Of a stretch of 64,000 nucleotides of DNA, positions 40,746 through 49,106 are shown in pieces. The DNA is from Thermicanus aegyptius DSM 12793. Its GTDB lineage: Bacteria; Bacillota; Bacilli; Thermicanales; Thermicanaceae. Every line of letters starts with the position of its first letter. Position 1 is the first letter of the stretch. The translations under genes were made by a program, and so were the position numbers. The DNA is taken from contig NZ_KI783301.1 in the NCBI RefSeq assembly GCF_000510645.1, forward strand, positions 1,602,183 to 1,666,182, written 5' to 3'. The notes beneath the pieces are model-generated. The model saw only the letters and a list, made by a program, of their open reading frames with translations. It ran no database searches and was not told the DNA's origin.

Positions 40746-41685
40746 AGCTTTAACCATTGCCGGCTCCGACAGCGGCGGCGGGGCCGGTATTCAAGCGGAT
40801 CTGAAAACGTTTCAGGAGCTGGAAGTCTTCGGCATGACCGCCGTAACAGCCGTCACCTCTCAAAATACGCTTGGGGTGAAAGGGGTATATCCGGTTGAGA
40901 CCGCAGGGATTCTGGAGCAGATCGATGCGATTGCCACCGATATTGGCGTGGATGCCTTAAAGACGGGAATGCTGTTTAGCGCGGAGATCATCGAAGCCGT
41001 AAGCGAACGGATTGCTCACTATGGATGGAGGAAGCTGGTGGTGGATCCGGTCATGGTGGCAAAAGGAGGGACTCCTCTCCTGAAAGAGAGCGCCATAAAG
41101 GTTCTGAAGGAAAAGTTAATCCCTCTTGCTCTCCTGGTTACTCCCAATCTTCCCGAAGCAGAGGTATTGGTAGGGAAAAAGATTACAACGGAAGAAGAAA
41201 AGCGGGAAGCGGCGAAAGAGATTCTTAAGATGGGCGCGGGAAGTGTTGTGATCAAAGGGGGGCATGAGGGAGGAGAATGGGCGATTGATCTCTTCTATGA
41301 TGGGGAAGAATTTCTTCAGTTGGGGAAACCGCGGATACCTACGGAAAATACCCATGGCACAGGGTGTACCTTTTCTGCGGCGATTACGGCGGAATTGGCA
41401 AAGGGAAAAGGTCTACGAGAAGCGATAGAAACGGGAAAGGAATTTGTCCATCAGGCAATTCTCCATTCCCTAAAGATCGGCGGGGGGCATGGCCCTACCA
41501 ATCACTGGGCTTATCAACGTTTCATCATCCATAGAACAGATGAGTTACCAGTAGCAAGGAGTGATGTGCTCGAAGAATGTGGGCTTGGCCTGGATCGGAT
41601 GACGCCACGGCAGAATCGTTGCTTTCATAAGCAGGATGGGAAGGAGATAACCGGACAAATGGAAGAGCGGAGGAGAATACGATGA
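40723..41685 (+). CDS. thiD: Hydroxymethylpyrimidine/phosphomethylpyrimidine kinase with C-terminal extension
   Basis: Phosphorylates HMP and HMP-P in the pyrimidine branch. 320 residues; the kinase body (ALTIAGSDSGGGAGIQADLKTF ... THGTGCTFSAAI ... GGGHGPTNHW) ends near residue 265, the usual total length. The remaining 50 or so residues are charged and unlike any family I know. The tail runs into the thiE start (ATGA overlap), so it may have arisen by loss of an earlier stop. Ribosome site AGAGGTG, inside thiM. Confidence 0.93.
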   Translation: MEKWPVYKALTIAGSDSGGGAGIQADLKTFQELEVFGMTAVTAVTSQNTLGVKGVYPVETAGILEQIDAIATDIGVDALKTGMLFSAEIIEAVSERIAHYGWRKLVVDPVMVAKGGTPLLKESAIKVLKEKLIPLALLVTPNLPEAEVLVGKKITTEEEKREAAKEILKMGAGSVVIKGGHEGGEWAIDLFYDGEEFLQLGKPRIPTENTHGTGCTFSAAITAELAKGKGLREAIETGKEFVHQAILHSLKIGGGHGPTNHWAYQRFIIHRTDELPVARSDVLEECGLGLDRMTPRQNRCFHKQDGKEITGQMEERRRIR

Positions 41686-42356
41686 TCGAGACATTGGGGA
41701 TGAAAGAGAGTTTGCTTCTTTATTTCATCATGGGAAGCCATAATACCCCCCATGATCCTCTCTGGGTGTTGCAGGAGGCGATCCAAGGAGGGATTACCTG
41801 TTTTCAGTTTCGGGAGAAAGGGGAGAAGGCTGCACGAGGAGCGGAAAAGGTGGAATGGGCAAGGGCGTTGCAGGAGATTTGTCGTGCCTATCGCATTCCC
41901 TTTCTGGTGGATGATGAGGTGGATCTGGCCCTTTTCCTCGATGCGGAGGGGGTCCATATCGGCCAGGAGGATGGAGAGATTGAAGAAGTAAGGAGAAAAA
42001 TCGGGGACCATAAGATTCTGGGAGTTTCTATCCATACGGTGGAAGAGGCACATATCGCGCAAGAAAAGGGGGCCGATTACCTGGGCGTTGGTCCCATCTA
42101 TCCCACCTCATCGAAGAAAGATGCGAAAGAGCCGGTGGGCCCCGCCTTTATACGGGAGTTGCGGGATCAGGGGATTCATCTTCCTATTGTAGGGATTGGC
42201 GGGATCACGAGGGAAAATGCGGCGAGGATTACGGAGGCGGGGGCGGATGGAATCGCTTTGATCTCTGCGATTTGTCAAGCCCAAAACCCAAGGGAGGAGG
42301 CCGCTCTGCTGCGGAAAGAAGCAAAGTTGGGCATCTATAGGCGGATGGAGAGGTAG
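41682..42356 (+). CDS. thiE: Thiamine-phosphate synthase
   Basis: Joins HMP-PP and thiazole phosphate to give thiamine phosphate; TIM barrel. 224 residues. GITCFQFREKG (substrate loop), FLVDDEVDLALFLDAEGVHIGQED, LGVSIHTVEEA, GADYLGVGPIYPTSSKKDA and IVGIGGI-TRENA are the expected motifs. Last gene of the riboswitch-controlled salvage operon thiMDE; no thiC or thiG is seen here, so the operon serves salvage. Confidence 0.94.
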   Translation: MIETLGMKESLLLYFIMGSHNTPHDPLWVLQEAIQGGITCFQFREKGEKAARGAEKVEWARALQEICRAYRIPFLVDDEVDLALFLDAEGVHIGQEDGEIEEVRRKIGDHKILGVSIHTVEEAHIAQEKGADYLGVGPIYPTSSKKDAKEPVGPAFIRELRDQGIHLPIVGIGGITRENAARITEAGADGIALISAICQAQNPREEAALLRKEAKLGIYRRMER

Positions 42357-42389
42357 AAGGACGAGAGCGGTTCAATCCATATTGTGACG

Positions 42390-42418
42390 TTGCTTTTTCT
42401 ATTCCCCTTCCCTATAAT
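42390..42418 (+). promoter_or_regulatory. Predicted promoter of mtaB
   Basis: TTGCTT (42390-42395), 17-bp spacer, TATAAT (42413-42418). Leader to the ATG at 42455 is about 30 nt. Confidence 0.55.
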
Positions 42419-42454
42419 GATTCTATTATGGTATGAATGGAAGGGGGAATGGAG

Positions 42455-43786
42455 ATGCCGACCGTTGCTTTTCATACCCTGGGATGTAAAGTGAATTTCT
42501 ATGAAACAGAAGCGATCTGGCAATTGTTTAAGAATAAAGGATATACCCAAGTAGATTTTGAAGAAGAAGCCGATGTGTATGTGATCAACACCTGTACGGT
42601 GACCAATACAGGGGATAAAAAGAGCCGGCAGATGATCCGCCGTGCGATTCGCAAAAATCCCAATGCGGTGGTGGCGGTGACCGGTTGTTATGCCCAGACT
42701 TCGCCGGCCAAAGTGCTGGAGATTCCAGGGGTGGATATCGTCATTGGGACTCAGGGACGAGATCGACTCCTTGATTATGTGGAGGAATATAAGAATTCCC
42801 GCATGCCGATCAATGCAGTGGCAAATATCATGAAACAGAAGGAATTTGAGGAGCTAAGTGTCCCCACTTTCTCTGAGAAGACCAGGGCGTTCTTAAAGAT
42901 CCAGGAAGGTTGCAACAATTTTTGCACGTTTTGCATTATTCCATGGGCGAAGGGTCTTTCCCGAAGCCGTCAACCGGAAAGTGTCCTTCAACAGGCCCGC
43001 ACTCTCGCGGCCAATGGATATCGGGAAATTGTGCTCACAGGGATTCATACCGGAGGGTATGGGGAAGATTTGGAGGATTATTCCCTTCCCCGATTGCTGA
43101 TGGACTTAAAAGAGATTGAAGGATTGCACCGCATCAGGATTAGCTCCATTGAGGCGAGTCAAATCGGTGAAGAGATGATTGAAGTTTTCCGAAATAACCC
43201 GAAAATGTGCCGCCACCTTCATATCCCGTTGCAAGCGGGGGATGATACGATCCTTAAGAGCATGCATCGGAAATATACAACCGCCCAGTATAAAGAAAAG
43301 ATCGAAAAGATTAAAGAAGCGCTCCCCCATGTGGCCATCACCACCGATGTGATCGTCGGTTTTCCTGGGGAGACGGAGGAGATGTTTCAAAATACGTATG
43401 ATTACATTCGGGAGATTGGTTTTGCTGAGCTCCACGTCTTCCCTTATTCGAAGCGGACGGGGACACCTGCCGCCCGCTTTCCGAATCAGGTGCCGGAAGA
43501 GGTAAAGAAGGAGCGGGTAGATCGTCTACTGGAGTTAAATCGAGAATTAACTCTGCGTTATGCCAAGAAATTCGAAGGGGAGGTTCTCGAAGTGATTCCG
43601 GAAGAGTATTATGATGGTGATCCGAAAAGCGGCAAAGTGGTTGGTTATTCCGATAATTATTTGCGCATTGCCTTCATGGGATCTAGGGATTTGTTCGGGA
43701 AAGTGTGCCGTGTCCGCCTCGATGAAGCGATGTCCGAGATCTGTGAGGGAACCTTTGCCAGGGTATTGGAGCCGGCTTCGGTGTAG
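42455..43786 (+). CDS. mtaB: tRNA t6A37 methylthiotransferase MtaB
   Basis: Radical SAM methylthiotransferase making ms2t6A in ANN-decoding tRNAs. 443 residues. UPF0004 domain starting PTVAFHTLGCKVNFYETEAI with three cluster Cys (GCKVN, NTCTVT, GCYAQ), radical SAM motif CNNFCTFCIIPWAKG, and a C-terminal TRAM domain. The VAFHTLGCKVN opening distinguishes MtaB from MiaB and RimO. ATG at 42455 chosen because GGGGGA lies 6 nt upstream; ATGs at 42437 and 42449 are earlier in frame. Confidence 0.94.
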   Translation: MPTVAFHTLGCKVNFYETEAIWQLFKNKGYTQVDFEEEADVYVINTCTVTNTGDKKSRQMIRRAIRKNPNAVVAVTGCYAQTSPAKVLEIPGVDIVIGTQGRDRLLDYVEEYKNSRMPINAVANIMKQKEFEELSVPTFSEKTRAFLKIQEGCNNFCTFCIIPWAKGLSRSRQPESVLQQARTLAANGYREIVLTGIHTGGYGEDLEDYSLPRLLMDLKEIEGLHRIRISSIEASQIGEEMIEVFRNNPKMCRHLHIPLQAGDDTILKSMHRKYTTAQYKEKIEKIKEALPHVAITTDVIVGFPGETEEMFQNTYDYIREIGFAELHVFPYSKRTGTPAARFPNQVPEEVKKERVDRLLELNRELTLRYAKKFEGEVLEVIPEEYYDGDPKSGKVVGYSDNYLRIAFMGSRDLFGKVCRVRLDEAMSEICEGTFARVLEPASV

Positions 43787-43839
43787 AAAGCAGGGAATCG
43801 TAGAAACAGCCCCGCCGTCTGAGAATGTATGATAAGATG

Positions 43840-43876
43840 AAAAGCCCTTATGTTGCAGAAAGGGCTTTTCTTTTTT
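43840..43876 (+). terminator. Intrinsic terminator after mtaB
   Basis: AAAAGCCCTT (43840-43849) with AAGGGCTTTT (43860-43869), 10-nt loop, then CTTTTTT. Confidence 0.88.
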
Positions 43877-43965
43877 CTGCACCACGATCCCATCAATCTT
43901 CCAGGATATAGATGAAGTCGAACGGTTGATTAGGAAATCCTAAGGAGAAAAGGAGGTTGTTACAC

Positions 43966-44376
43966 ATGATTGAAATTCCATCCCGTTTGGAAGGGAAAAC
44001 TTTCTTGCTTGATACACTGGAGGAGAAATTGAAACCGCTGGGTTTCACGATTGGAGGAAATTGGGATTATGATCAGGGGTTATTTGATTATAAGCTAGCC
44101 GGTGAAGCGGGGGGGTATCTTTTTTTGCGCATTCCGTTTAAAGCGGTGAAAGAACAGCTTGATTCGTATGGAACCGTGGTCGAAACCGGCACCCCTTTTT
44201 TATTGTCGCATAAGTTTAAAGCCGGACCGGATGATCGTTCCGAGATAGGTGTCTTAAGCGCTGCAATAAATCAATTTTCCGAACCGCAAGATCCGGATGC
44301 AGCGGTTCCGGAGAAGTATATCCCCGTTGGGCGGAGACTTGTCCATGATTTAGAACTAATTCTCCTTGAAGACTAG
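43966..44376 (+). CDS. yugN: YugN-like family protein
   Basis: 136 residues, function unknown. The pattern IPSRLEGKTFLLDTLEEKLKPLGFTIGGNWDYDQGLFDYKL ... GYLFLRIPFKAV is that of YugN proteins of Bacillales, where the gene is widely kept. The ATG at 43966 lies after AAAAGGAGG; a TTG at 43957 is an earlier in-frame option. Single gene, no operon partners apparent. Confidence 0.8.
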   Translation: MIEIPSRLEGKTFLLDTLEEKLKPLGFTIGGNWDYDQGLFDYKLAGEAGGYLFLRIPFKAVKEQLDSYGTVVETGTPFLLSHKFKAGPDDRSEIGVLSAAINQFSEPQDPDAAVPEKYIPVGRRLVHDLELILLED

Positions 44377-44533
44377 GGTGCCACGATCGACATTGGAATG
44401 TTATTCTCCTTTTATGTGTGGAAGAGTTATTCTTGGCGCATTGAATACCATCTCCGTAGAAAAGATGTTGTGTGTGGTGGATAGGATAGAGTAAGATAAG
44501 TGGGGAATGTACGAAAGATGGGGAGGAAGGAAG

Positions 44534-44989
44534 ATGGCTGAAGTGGCTGCAGGAGGGATCGTTTACCGCCGCCAAGGGGGAGGGACCGAAATTCTCATGA
44601 TTGAAGATCGCTTTGGGCATTGGTCCTACCCAAAAGGTCACTCGGAGGGGAATGAAAAACCGGAGGACACGGCTTTGAGGGAGATTCAGGAGGAGACGGG
44701 GATCATAGGGAAAATCATCGCTCCTTTGTCCAGCATCTCTTACCGGTATGAAGCGGAAGGAAGAAGAGGGGAGAAGAGGGTTGATTATTTTCTCGTTGAG
44801 TATGTGAGCGGGAAGACGAGGCCCCAGTTCGAGGAGATAGGCAATGTACATTGGCTTTCTCCGGAAGCGGCGTGGAAGAAGCAGGTGGAACAGGGGTATG
44901 AGAATAACCGCATCCTCTTAGAACAAGCTTTTATCAAACTTGGACTTTCTCTACCTGAAGATCGTTCGAATCGGGAATGTTCCCCTTGA
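44534..44989 (+). CDS. Nudix hydrolase
   Basis: 151 residues from the ATG at 44534 with GGAGGAAGG upstream; an ATG at 44507 is less likely. Nudix box with normal spacing: G-HSEGN-E-KPEDTAL-REIQEETGI. The start AEVAAGGIVYRRQGGGTEILMI and the short form resemble diadenosine polyphosphate (Ap4A) hydrolase/MutT-type proteins of Bacilli. Substrate cannot be assigned. Confidence 0.85.
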   Translation: MAEVAAGGIVYRRQGGGTEILMIEDRFGHWSYPKGHSEGNEKPEDTALREIQEETGIIGKIIAPLSSISYRYEAEGRRGEKRVDYFLVEYVSGKTRPQFEEIGNVHWLSPEAAWKKQVEQGYENNRILLEQAFIKLGLSLPEDRSNRECSP

Positions 44990-45142
44990 AAAGTTTACGA
45001 TCGCACCCTTTTTCCGAAGGGGCGCCTCCTTTTTGATCGAAGAATTTCTCCGGCCGATACATAGCATCGTTATTTAAACCGAAGGCAATTGCGATAAAGC
45101 AAAATGACGCTCAATCTTTTCCCCAAGGGATGAAAGGAGATT
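44990..45142 (+). other. Short gap before deoC with a possible weak terminator
   Basis: GCACCCTT and AAGGGGCG (about 45005-45023) can form a mismatched stem, with CTCCTTTTTG after it. No gene seen. AAAGGAGA at the end is the deoC ribosome site. Confidence 0.35.
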
Positions 45143-45823
45143 ATGATGGAAGCACAAGAGTTGTCCCGCTATATCGACCATACTTTACTTAAACCGGAAG
45201 CGGATCGGGATTCGATCGTGAAATTATGCCGGGAAGCCAAAGAATATGGATTTGCTTCCGTCTGCGTCAATCCGATGTGGGTTCCCCTTTGCAAAGACGA
45301 ATTGGAAGGAAGCGATGTGAAGGTATGTACCGTTATCGGATTTCCTTTGGGCGCCAACACGACGGAAACAAAGGTTTATGAAACCTTAAAAGCCATAAAG
45401 GATGGCGCCTCCGAGGTGGACATGGTGATCCGGCTGGGAAGCGTGAAATCCGGAGACTGGAAATCGGTTGAAGAGGATATTCACGCCGTGGTGGAGGCGG
45501 CGAAACCAACCGCTCTGGTCAAGGTGATTTTAGAGACGGGCTATCTTACCCGAGAGGAAAAGGTGAAAGCTTGTCGGGTGTCTGAAAAGGCCGGGGCGGA
45601 TTTTGTCAAAACCTCCACCGGGTTTGGAAAAGGAGGAGCAACCCTTGAGGATATCCGTCTGATGAGGGAAACAGTGGGAAAGCAGATGGGAGTAAAAGCT
45701 TCTGGAGGAATCCGGGATTATGATACGGCAATCCGGATGATCGAAGCGGGAGCAACTCGCATCGGAGCAAGCAGCGGGGTTCAAATCGTAACGGGAGGGC
45801 AGAAATTCGGTTCAGCGTACTAA
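45143..45823 (+). CDS. deoC: Deoxyribose-phosphate aldolase
   Basis: Class I aldolase that cleaves deoxyribose 5-phosphate to acetaldehyde and glyceraldehyde 3-phosphate. 226 residues. Schiff-base lysine in [14 protein letters not shown], second active-site lysine in [11 protein letters not shown], and [13 protein letters not shown] at the N-terminus. Starts at one of two adjacent ATG codons after AAAGGAGA. The acetaldehyde it makes is a possible substrate for the aldehyde oxidoreductase at 55 kb; that link is speculation. Confidence 0.94.
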   Translation: MMEAQELSRYIDHTLLKPEADRDSIVKLCREAKEYGFASVCVNPMWVPLCKDELEGSDVKVCTVIGFPLGANTTETKVYETLKAIKDGASEVDMVIRLGSVKSGDWKSVEEDIHAVVEAAKPTALVKVILETGYLTREEKVKACRVSEKAGADFVKTSTGFGKGGATLEDIRLMRETVGKQMGVKASGGIRDYDTAIRMIEAGATRIGASSGVQIVTGGQKFGSAY

Positions 45824-45865
45824 CCGATCGTAGAAATGATCCCATCCCCTTGATAGGATCTCTCA

Positions 45866-46807
45866 TTAACAAGGAGATTTTTCCTTTCCTGTGATCCGTT
45901 CGATCAAGCGGGCGAAATGGGCGGAAAAGGGAAGGACAAATAAGGAAGTGACCAGATTAAACAGGGTTTGGGCATGGGCCAGTTGCCTCTCTGCATCAGG
46001 GGAAAGATGGGATATGAAAGTAGAGAAAGGATGAAGAAGGGGAAGGAAAAGGAGAGCTCCTCCCACATTTAAGAGGATGTGGGCATAGGCCACCTTTTTT
46101 CCCTCCGGAGATCCCCCAATACTGGAGAGATAGGTATCCAAACAGGTGCCGATATTGCTTCCCAAAAGAATGGCTACACCGGCCGGCAAAGAGATCATTT
46201 GATTTTTCATGAAAATCATGGTCGTCGCCAGCATTGCGGTACTGCTTTGAATCAGGGCCGTGGCGAGGAGACCGAGAGAGAAGGCAATCAAAGGATTCTC
46301 GTTGATCCGAAGAAAAAAAGGACGGGTAAAGGAATCTTCCAGTAACAGCCGAGCTCCCGAGCCCATCACCGAAAGACTCAACAGCATGAGAGTTACACCT
46401 CCCATCGCCAAACCGATCCTTTTCACCCTCCTTTCAGGCATAAGCCAAAAAAGAAAACTTATGAGAAACAAGGGAAGAAGAAAATCTTCCAATGAAAATG
46501 CGAGGATTTGGAGGGTTAAGGTGGTTCCCACATTGGCGCCTAAGATGAGGCCGATCGATTGGGAAAAGGTGAGGATCCCGGCATTCACAAATCCCACGAT
46601 CAGGATCGTAACTGCACTGGAACTCTGTAAAAAGGCAGTGACGAGTGTTCCGGTGATGAATCCGTAGAGAGGAGTCCGGGCGAACCGGGCGATGATTTCC
46701 TGCCTTCTTCCTTGGGCCAATGCTTCTAATCCCGTTCGCATCAGGGCAAGACCGAAGAAAAAAAGGATAAGTCCCACCAAAATCGGAAGAAAAACTTGAA
46801 TTTCCAT
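45866..46807 (-). CDS. Na/Pi-cotransporter family membrane protein
   Basis: 313 residues with about eight hydrophobic segments and the duplicated signature of the family: TAFLQSSSAVTILIVGFVNAG in the first half and LIQSSTAMLATTMIFM in the second, each followed by a GANVGTTLT or GSNIGTCLDT motif. Proteins of this type move phosphate or related anions, or act in phosphate signalling. The C-terminal PhoU-like domain present in longer members is absent. Convergent with deoC, divergent from the RlmI-like gene. Confidence 0.85.
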   Translation of the reverse strand: MEIQVFLPILVGLILFFFGLALMRTGLEALAQGRRQEIIARFARTPLYGFITGTLVTAFLQSSSAVTILIVGFVNAGILTFSQSIGLILGANVGTTLTLQILAFSLEDFLLPLFLISFLFWLMPERRVKRIGLAMGGVTLMLLSLSVMGSGARLLLEDSFTRPFFLRINENPLIAFSLGLLATALIQSSTAMLATTMIFMKNQMISLPAGVAILLGSNIGTCLDTYLSSIGGSPEGKKVAYAHILLNVGGALLFLPLLHPFSTFISHLSPDAERQLAHAQTLFNLVTSLFVLPFSAHFARLIERITGKEKSPC

Positions 46808-46874
46808 TATGGATCACCCCTCCTGTCCCATTTTATGAATAAGGGGGAGGGTTGATGATCGTTCGGAGGATAAA

Positions 46875-48068
46875 ATGGCTACAATTTATCTGAAAAGGCA
46901 ACGGAAAAAACGGTTGGAACAGGGGCATCCATGGATTTACCAATCGGAAGTGGAACGAATAGAAGGCGAATTTCAACCAGGGGATTTGGTGGATGTGGCA
47001 AATCACCAAGGATTTTTTTTAGGCATCGGCATGGTCAACCCCCGTTCGCAAATTATCGTCCGTCTTCTTACGAACCGAAAAGAGGCGATCGATCACTCCT
47101 TCTTCCTGCGACGAGTGGAGGAGGCATGGAACTACCGGCAGCGTTTTCTTCCCGGCATCCGTTCCTTACGGGTGGTCTATGGAGAGGCAGATTTCCTCCC
47201 AGGGCTCATTGTCGATAAATATGAAGAGGTTCTCGTGGTGCAGATCCTCTCTTTAGGGATGGAGAGGCAAAAGGAAAAGATCCTGTCCGCTCTTCTTCAC
47301 GTTTTTCATCCCAAGGCGATCTATCTACGGAACGATGTACCGGTAAGGGAACTGGAAGGGCTTCCTTTGGAGAAAGGCTTCTGGTATGGGGAATCTCCCA
47401 CGCAAATTGAAATCGAAGAAAACGGCTTAAAGATTTTGGTTGATATTAAAGAGGGCCAAAAGACCGGCTATTTTTTTGACCAACGAGAAAACAGGGCAAG
47501 CATCGCTCCCCTGATGAATAGAGGGGGGGAGGGAGTGGAAGTGCTGGAATGCTTCACCCATACCGGTTCATTTACGTTAAATGCCTTACAACATGGTGCA
47601 AAACGGGTGACCGCCTTGGATATTTCTCCGCTCGCCATCGAGATGGCTAAGGAAAATGTGGCGAGGAATGGCTTTTTAGAACAGGTGGAGTTTGTCGTGG
47701 CCAATGCGTTTGATTTTTTACGGGAGAAGGTGAAGGAAGGGAAAAAGTGGGATGTGGTGATTTTAGATCCTCCCGCCTTTGCCAAGAACAGATCCCGGAT
47801 CGAATCGGCCTTGCGCGGTTATAAAGAGATTAATCTTAATGCGTTGAAATTGATTCGGGATGGGGGTTTTTTGGTAACCTCAAGCTGCTCTTCTCCGGTT
47901 ACGGCAACCATGTTTCAGGAAATGGTCCAGGATGCCGCTTTTGATACCCACAAAATCCTCCGCCTCGTCCGCTTCAGCGGAGCGGGAGTTGATCATCCCA
48001 AGATTGTCGGGGTGGATGAAGGAGACTACTTGAAATTCGCGATCTATGAGGTGCGCTCAAGGTCTTAG
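46875..48068 (+). CDS. rlmI: RlmI-like 23S rRNA methyltransferase (PUA plus SAM domain)
   Basis: 397 residues. N-terminal PUA domain (RKKRLEQGHPWIYQSEVERIEGEFQPGDLVDV), middle RlmI EEHEE-like domain, then class I SAM domain with VLECFTHTGSFTLNALQHGAKRVTALDIS and the catalytic VILDPPAFAK ... SSCSSP (Cys near residue 340). It matches the COG1092 family that includes E. coli RlmI (m5C1962). The exact target in this organism is inferred. ATG after GGAGGATAAA. Closed by a strong terminator. Confidence 0.87.
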   Translation: MATIYLKRQRKKRLEQGHPWIYQSEVERIEGEFQPGDLVDVANHQGFFLGIGMVNPRSQIIVRLLTNRKEAIDHSFFLRRVEEAWNYRQRFLPGIRSLRVVYGEADFLPGLIVDKYEEVLVVQILSLGMERQKEKILSALLHVFHPKAIYLRNDVPVRELEGLPLEKGFWYGESPTQIEIEENGLKILVDIKEGQKTGYFFDQRENRASIAPLMNRGGEGVEVLECFTHTGSFTLNALQHGAKRVTALDISPLAIEMAKENVARNGFLEQVEFVVANAFDFLREKVKEGKKWDVVILDPPAFAKNRSRIESALRGYKEINLNALKLIRDGGFLVTSSCSSPVTATMFQEMVQDAAFDTHKILRLVRFSGAGVDHPKIVGVDEGDYLKFAIYEVRSRS

Positions 48069-48100
48069 AAAAGTCGGACCCAAGAAGGTCCGGCTTTTCT
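48069..48100 (+). terminator. Intrinsic terminator after rlmI-like gene
   Basis: AAAAGTCGGACC (48069-48080) with GGTCCGGCTTTT (48087-48098), one G-T pair, 6-nt loop, T tail. Confidence 0.9.
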
Positions 48101-48194
48101 TATGTTCTTTTTAGATCAGGGATTCCCGAAGAAAATCCATAAATTAGAAATCTATTAAATATAAAGGAAAAAACAAAAAAGATGTGAGCGACTC

Positions 48195-48258
48195 TTCACG
48201 ATTTTGCCACGAAATTCACGAACTTGTAACCTATTTCACAATAGAAGAGGATTATAAT
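48195..48258 (+). promoter_or_regulatory. Three 20-bp-phased direct repeats and -10 element before the sulfur cluster
   Basis: TTCACGA at 48195-48201, TTCACGA at 48215-48221 and TTCACAA at 48235-48241 recur with exactly 20-bp period on one face of the helix. A TATAAT follows at 48253-48258 and no good -35 exists at 17 bp. That layout suggests an activator-dependent promoter. A GTGA at 48184 could pair with the first TCAC as a Crp/Fnr-like half site, but spacing is 8, not 6. Confidence 0.5.
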
Positions 48259-48333
48259 AGTACCGTAACATGTAGGGGTATTGATAAGGGGAAGCGTAAG
48301 ATGGAAAAATACCTTAAAAAGGAGGAAGGTTTA

Positions 48334-48732
48334 ATGGAACAGCAAGCCCCGAAGCTCTCCATCATTCTTTTGTCCGAGGAGCTGGAAAAGGTTCATGCAG
48401 CTGCTCTCGTAGGCTCTGTAGCCGCCATGTCCGGGATGGAGGTCAATTTCTTCGTGACGATGAATGGACTGGTTCCTTTCCTGAAAGAGAGCGTCGCTTC
48501 GAAGAACTTTAAAACAGGGACGGTTGGGAAGGCGCTGGTGGAAAAAGCTCAACCATTCTATGAATTGATCGAGAATGGGAAAGAAATGGGCAATTTGAAG
48601 GTGTATGCTTGTGCTTTAGCCATGGACGTGAAAGGATGGAAAAAGGAAGACCTGATCGACCTCTTTGACGATGTGATCGGCGTAACCGCATTCTTTGGAA
48701 TTTCCCAAGGGGGAATGATTATTACCATGTAG
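48334..48732 (+). CDS. DsrE-family sulfur-relay protein
   Basis: 132 residues from the ATG at 48334, which has AAAGGAGGAAGG upstream; in-frame starts at 48184 and 48301 are less likely, the first lying inside the repeat region. KLSIILLSEELEKVHAAALVGSVAAMSGMEVNFFVTMNGLVPF and VYACALAMDVKGWKKEDLIDLFDDVIGVTAFF follow the DsrE/DrsE2 pattern, with the conserved Cys in YACALAMD. Such proteins carry persulfide sulfur to or from TusA. First gene of the DsrE-TusA-SQR-DUF1641 cluster. Confidence 0.85.
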   Translation: MEQQAPKLSIILLSEELEKVHAAALVGSVAAMSGMEVNFFVTMNGLVPFLKESVASKNFKTGTVGKALVEKAQPFYELIENGKEMGNLKVYACALAMDVKGWKKEDLIDLFDDVIGVTAFFGISQGGMIITM

Positions 48733-48843
48733 TTTTTGAGGGTTCTTAATGAGTTTCAGGTAAGAAGAAATGGGAAAAGAAGGTTCAACTTAAAAACAGG
48801 CAAGAATAAATGGAGATCGATGTTTTTTCTAAAGGAGGAATGG

Positions 48844-49080
48844 ATGATGAGCGAGGTAACGAAAAAAGTGGATGCCCGGGGTTCCTTTTGTCCCGGTCCT
48901 CTCATGGAGTTAATTAAAGCGGTGAAAGGCTCCCAGGTTGGGGATGTGATCGAGGTCCTCTCCAGCGATGCCGGTTCTGCAAAAGATATTCCCGAGTGGG
49001 TGAAGAAGATGGGGCATGAAATGGTTTATTCGGAAAAAGAGGGAGATTATTGGAAGATCGCCGTTAGAAAGATGAAATAG
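48844..49080 (+). CDS. tusA: TusA-family sulfur carrier
   Basis: 78 residues from one of two adjacent ATG codons (48844/48847) after AAAGGAGG. VDARGSFCPGPLMELIKAVKGSQVGDVIEVLSSD carries the CPxP motif with the sulfur-binding Cys. Partner of DsrE proteins in cytoplasmic sulfur transfer. In this setting it more likely serves dissimilatory or detoxifying sulfur trafficking than tRNA thiolation, judging by its neighbours. Confidence 0.92.
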   Translation: MMSEVTKKVDARGSFCPGPLMELIKAVKGSQVGDVIEVLSSDAGSAKDIPEWVKKMGHEMVYSEKEGDYWKIAVRKMK

Positions 49081-49106
49081 GGGATCCTGTTAGGGAGGGA
49101 AGCTCA

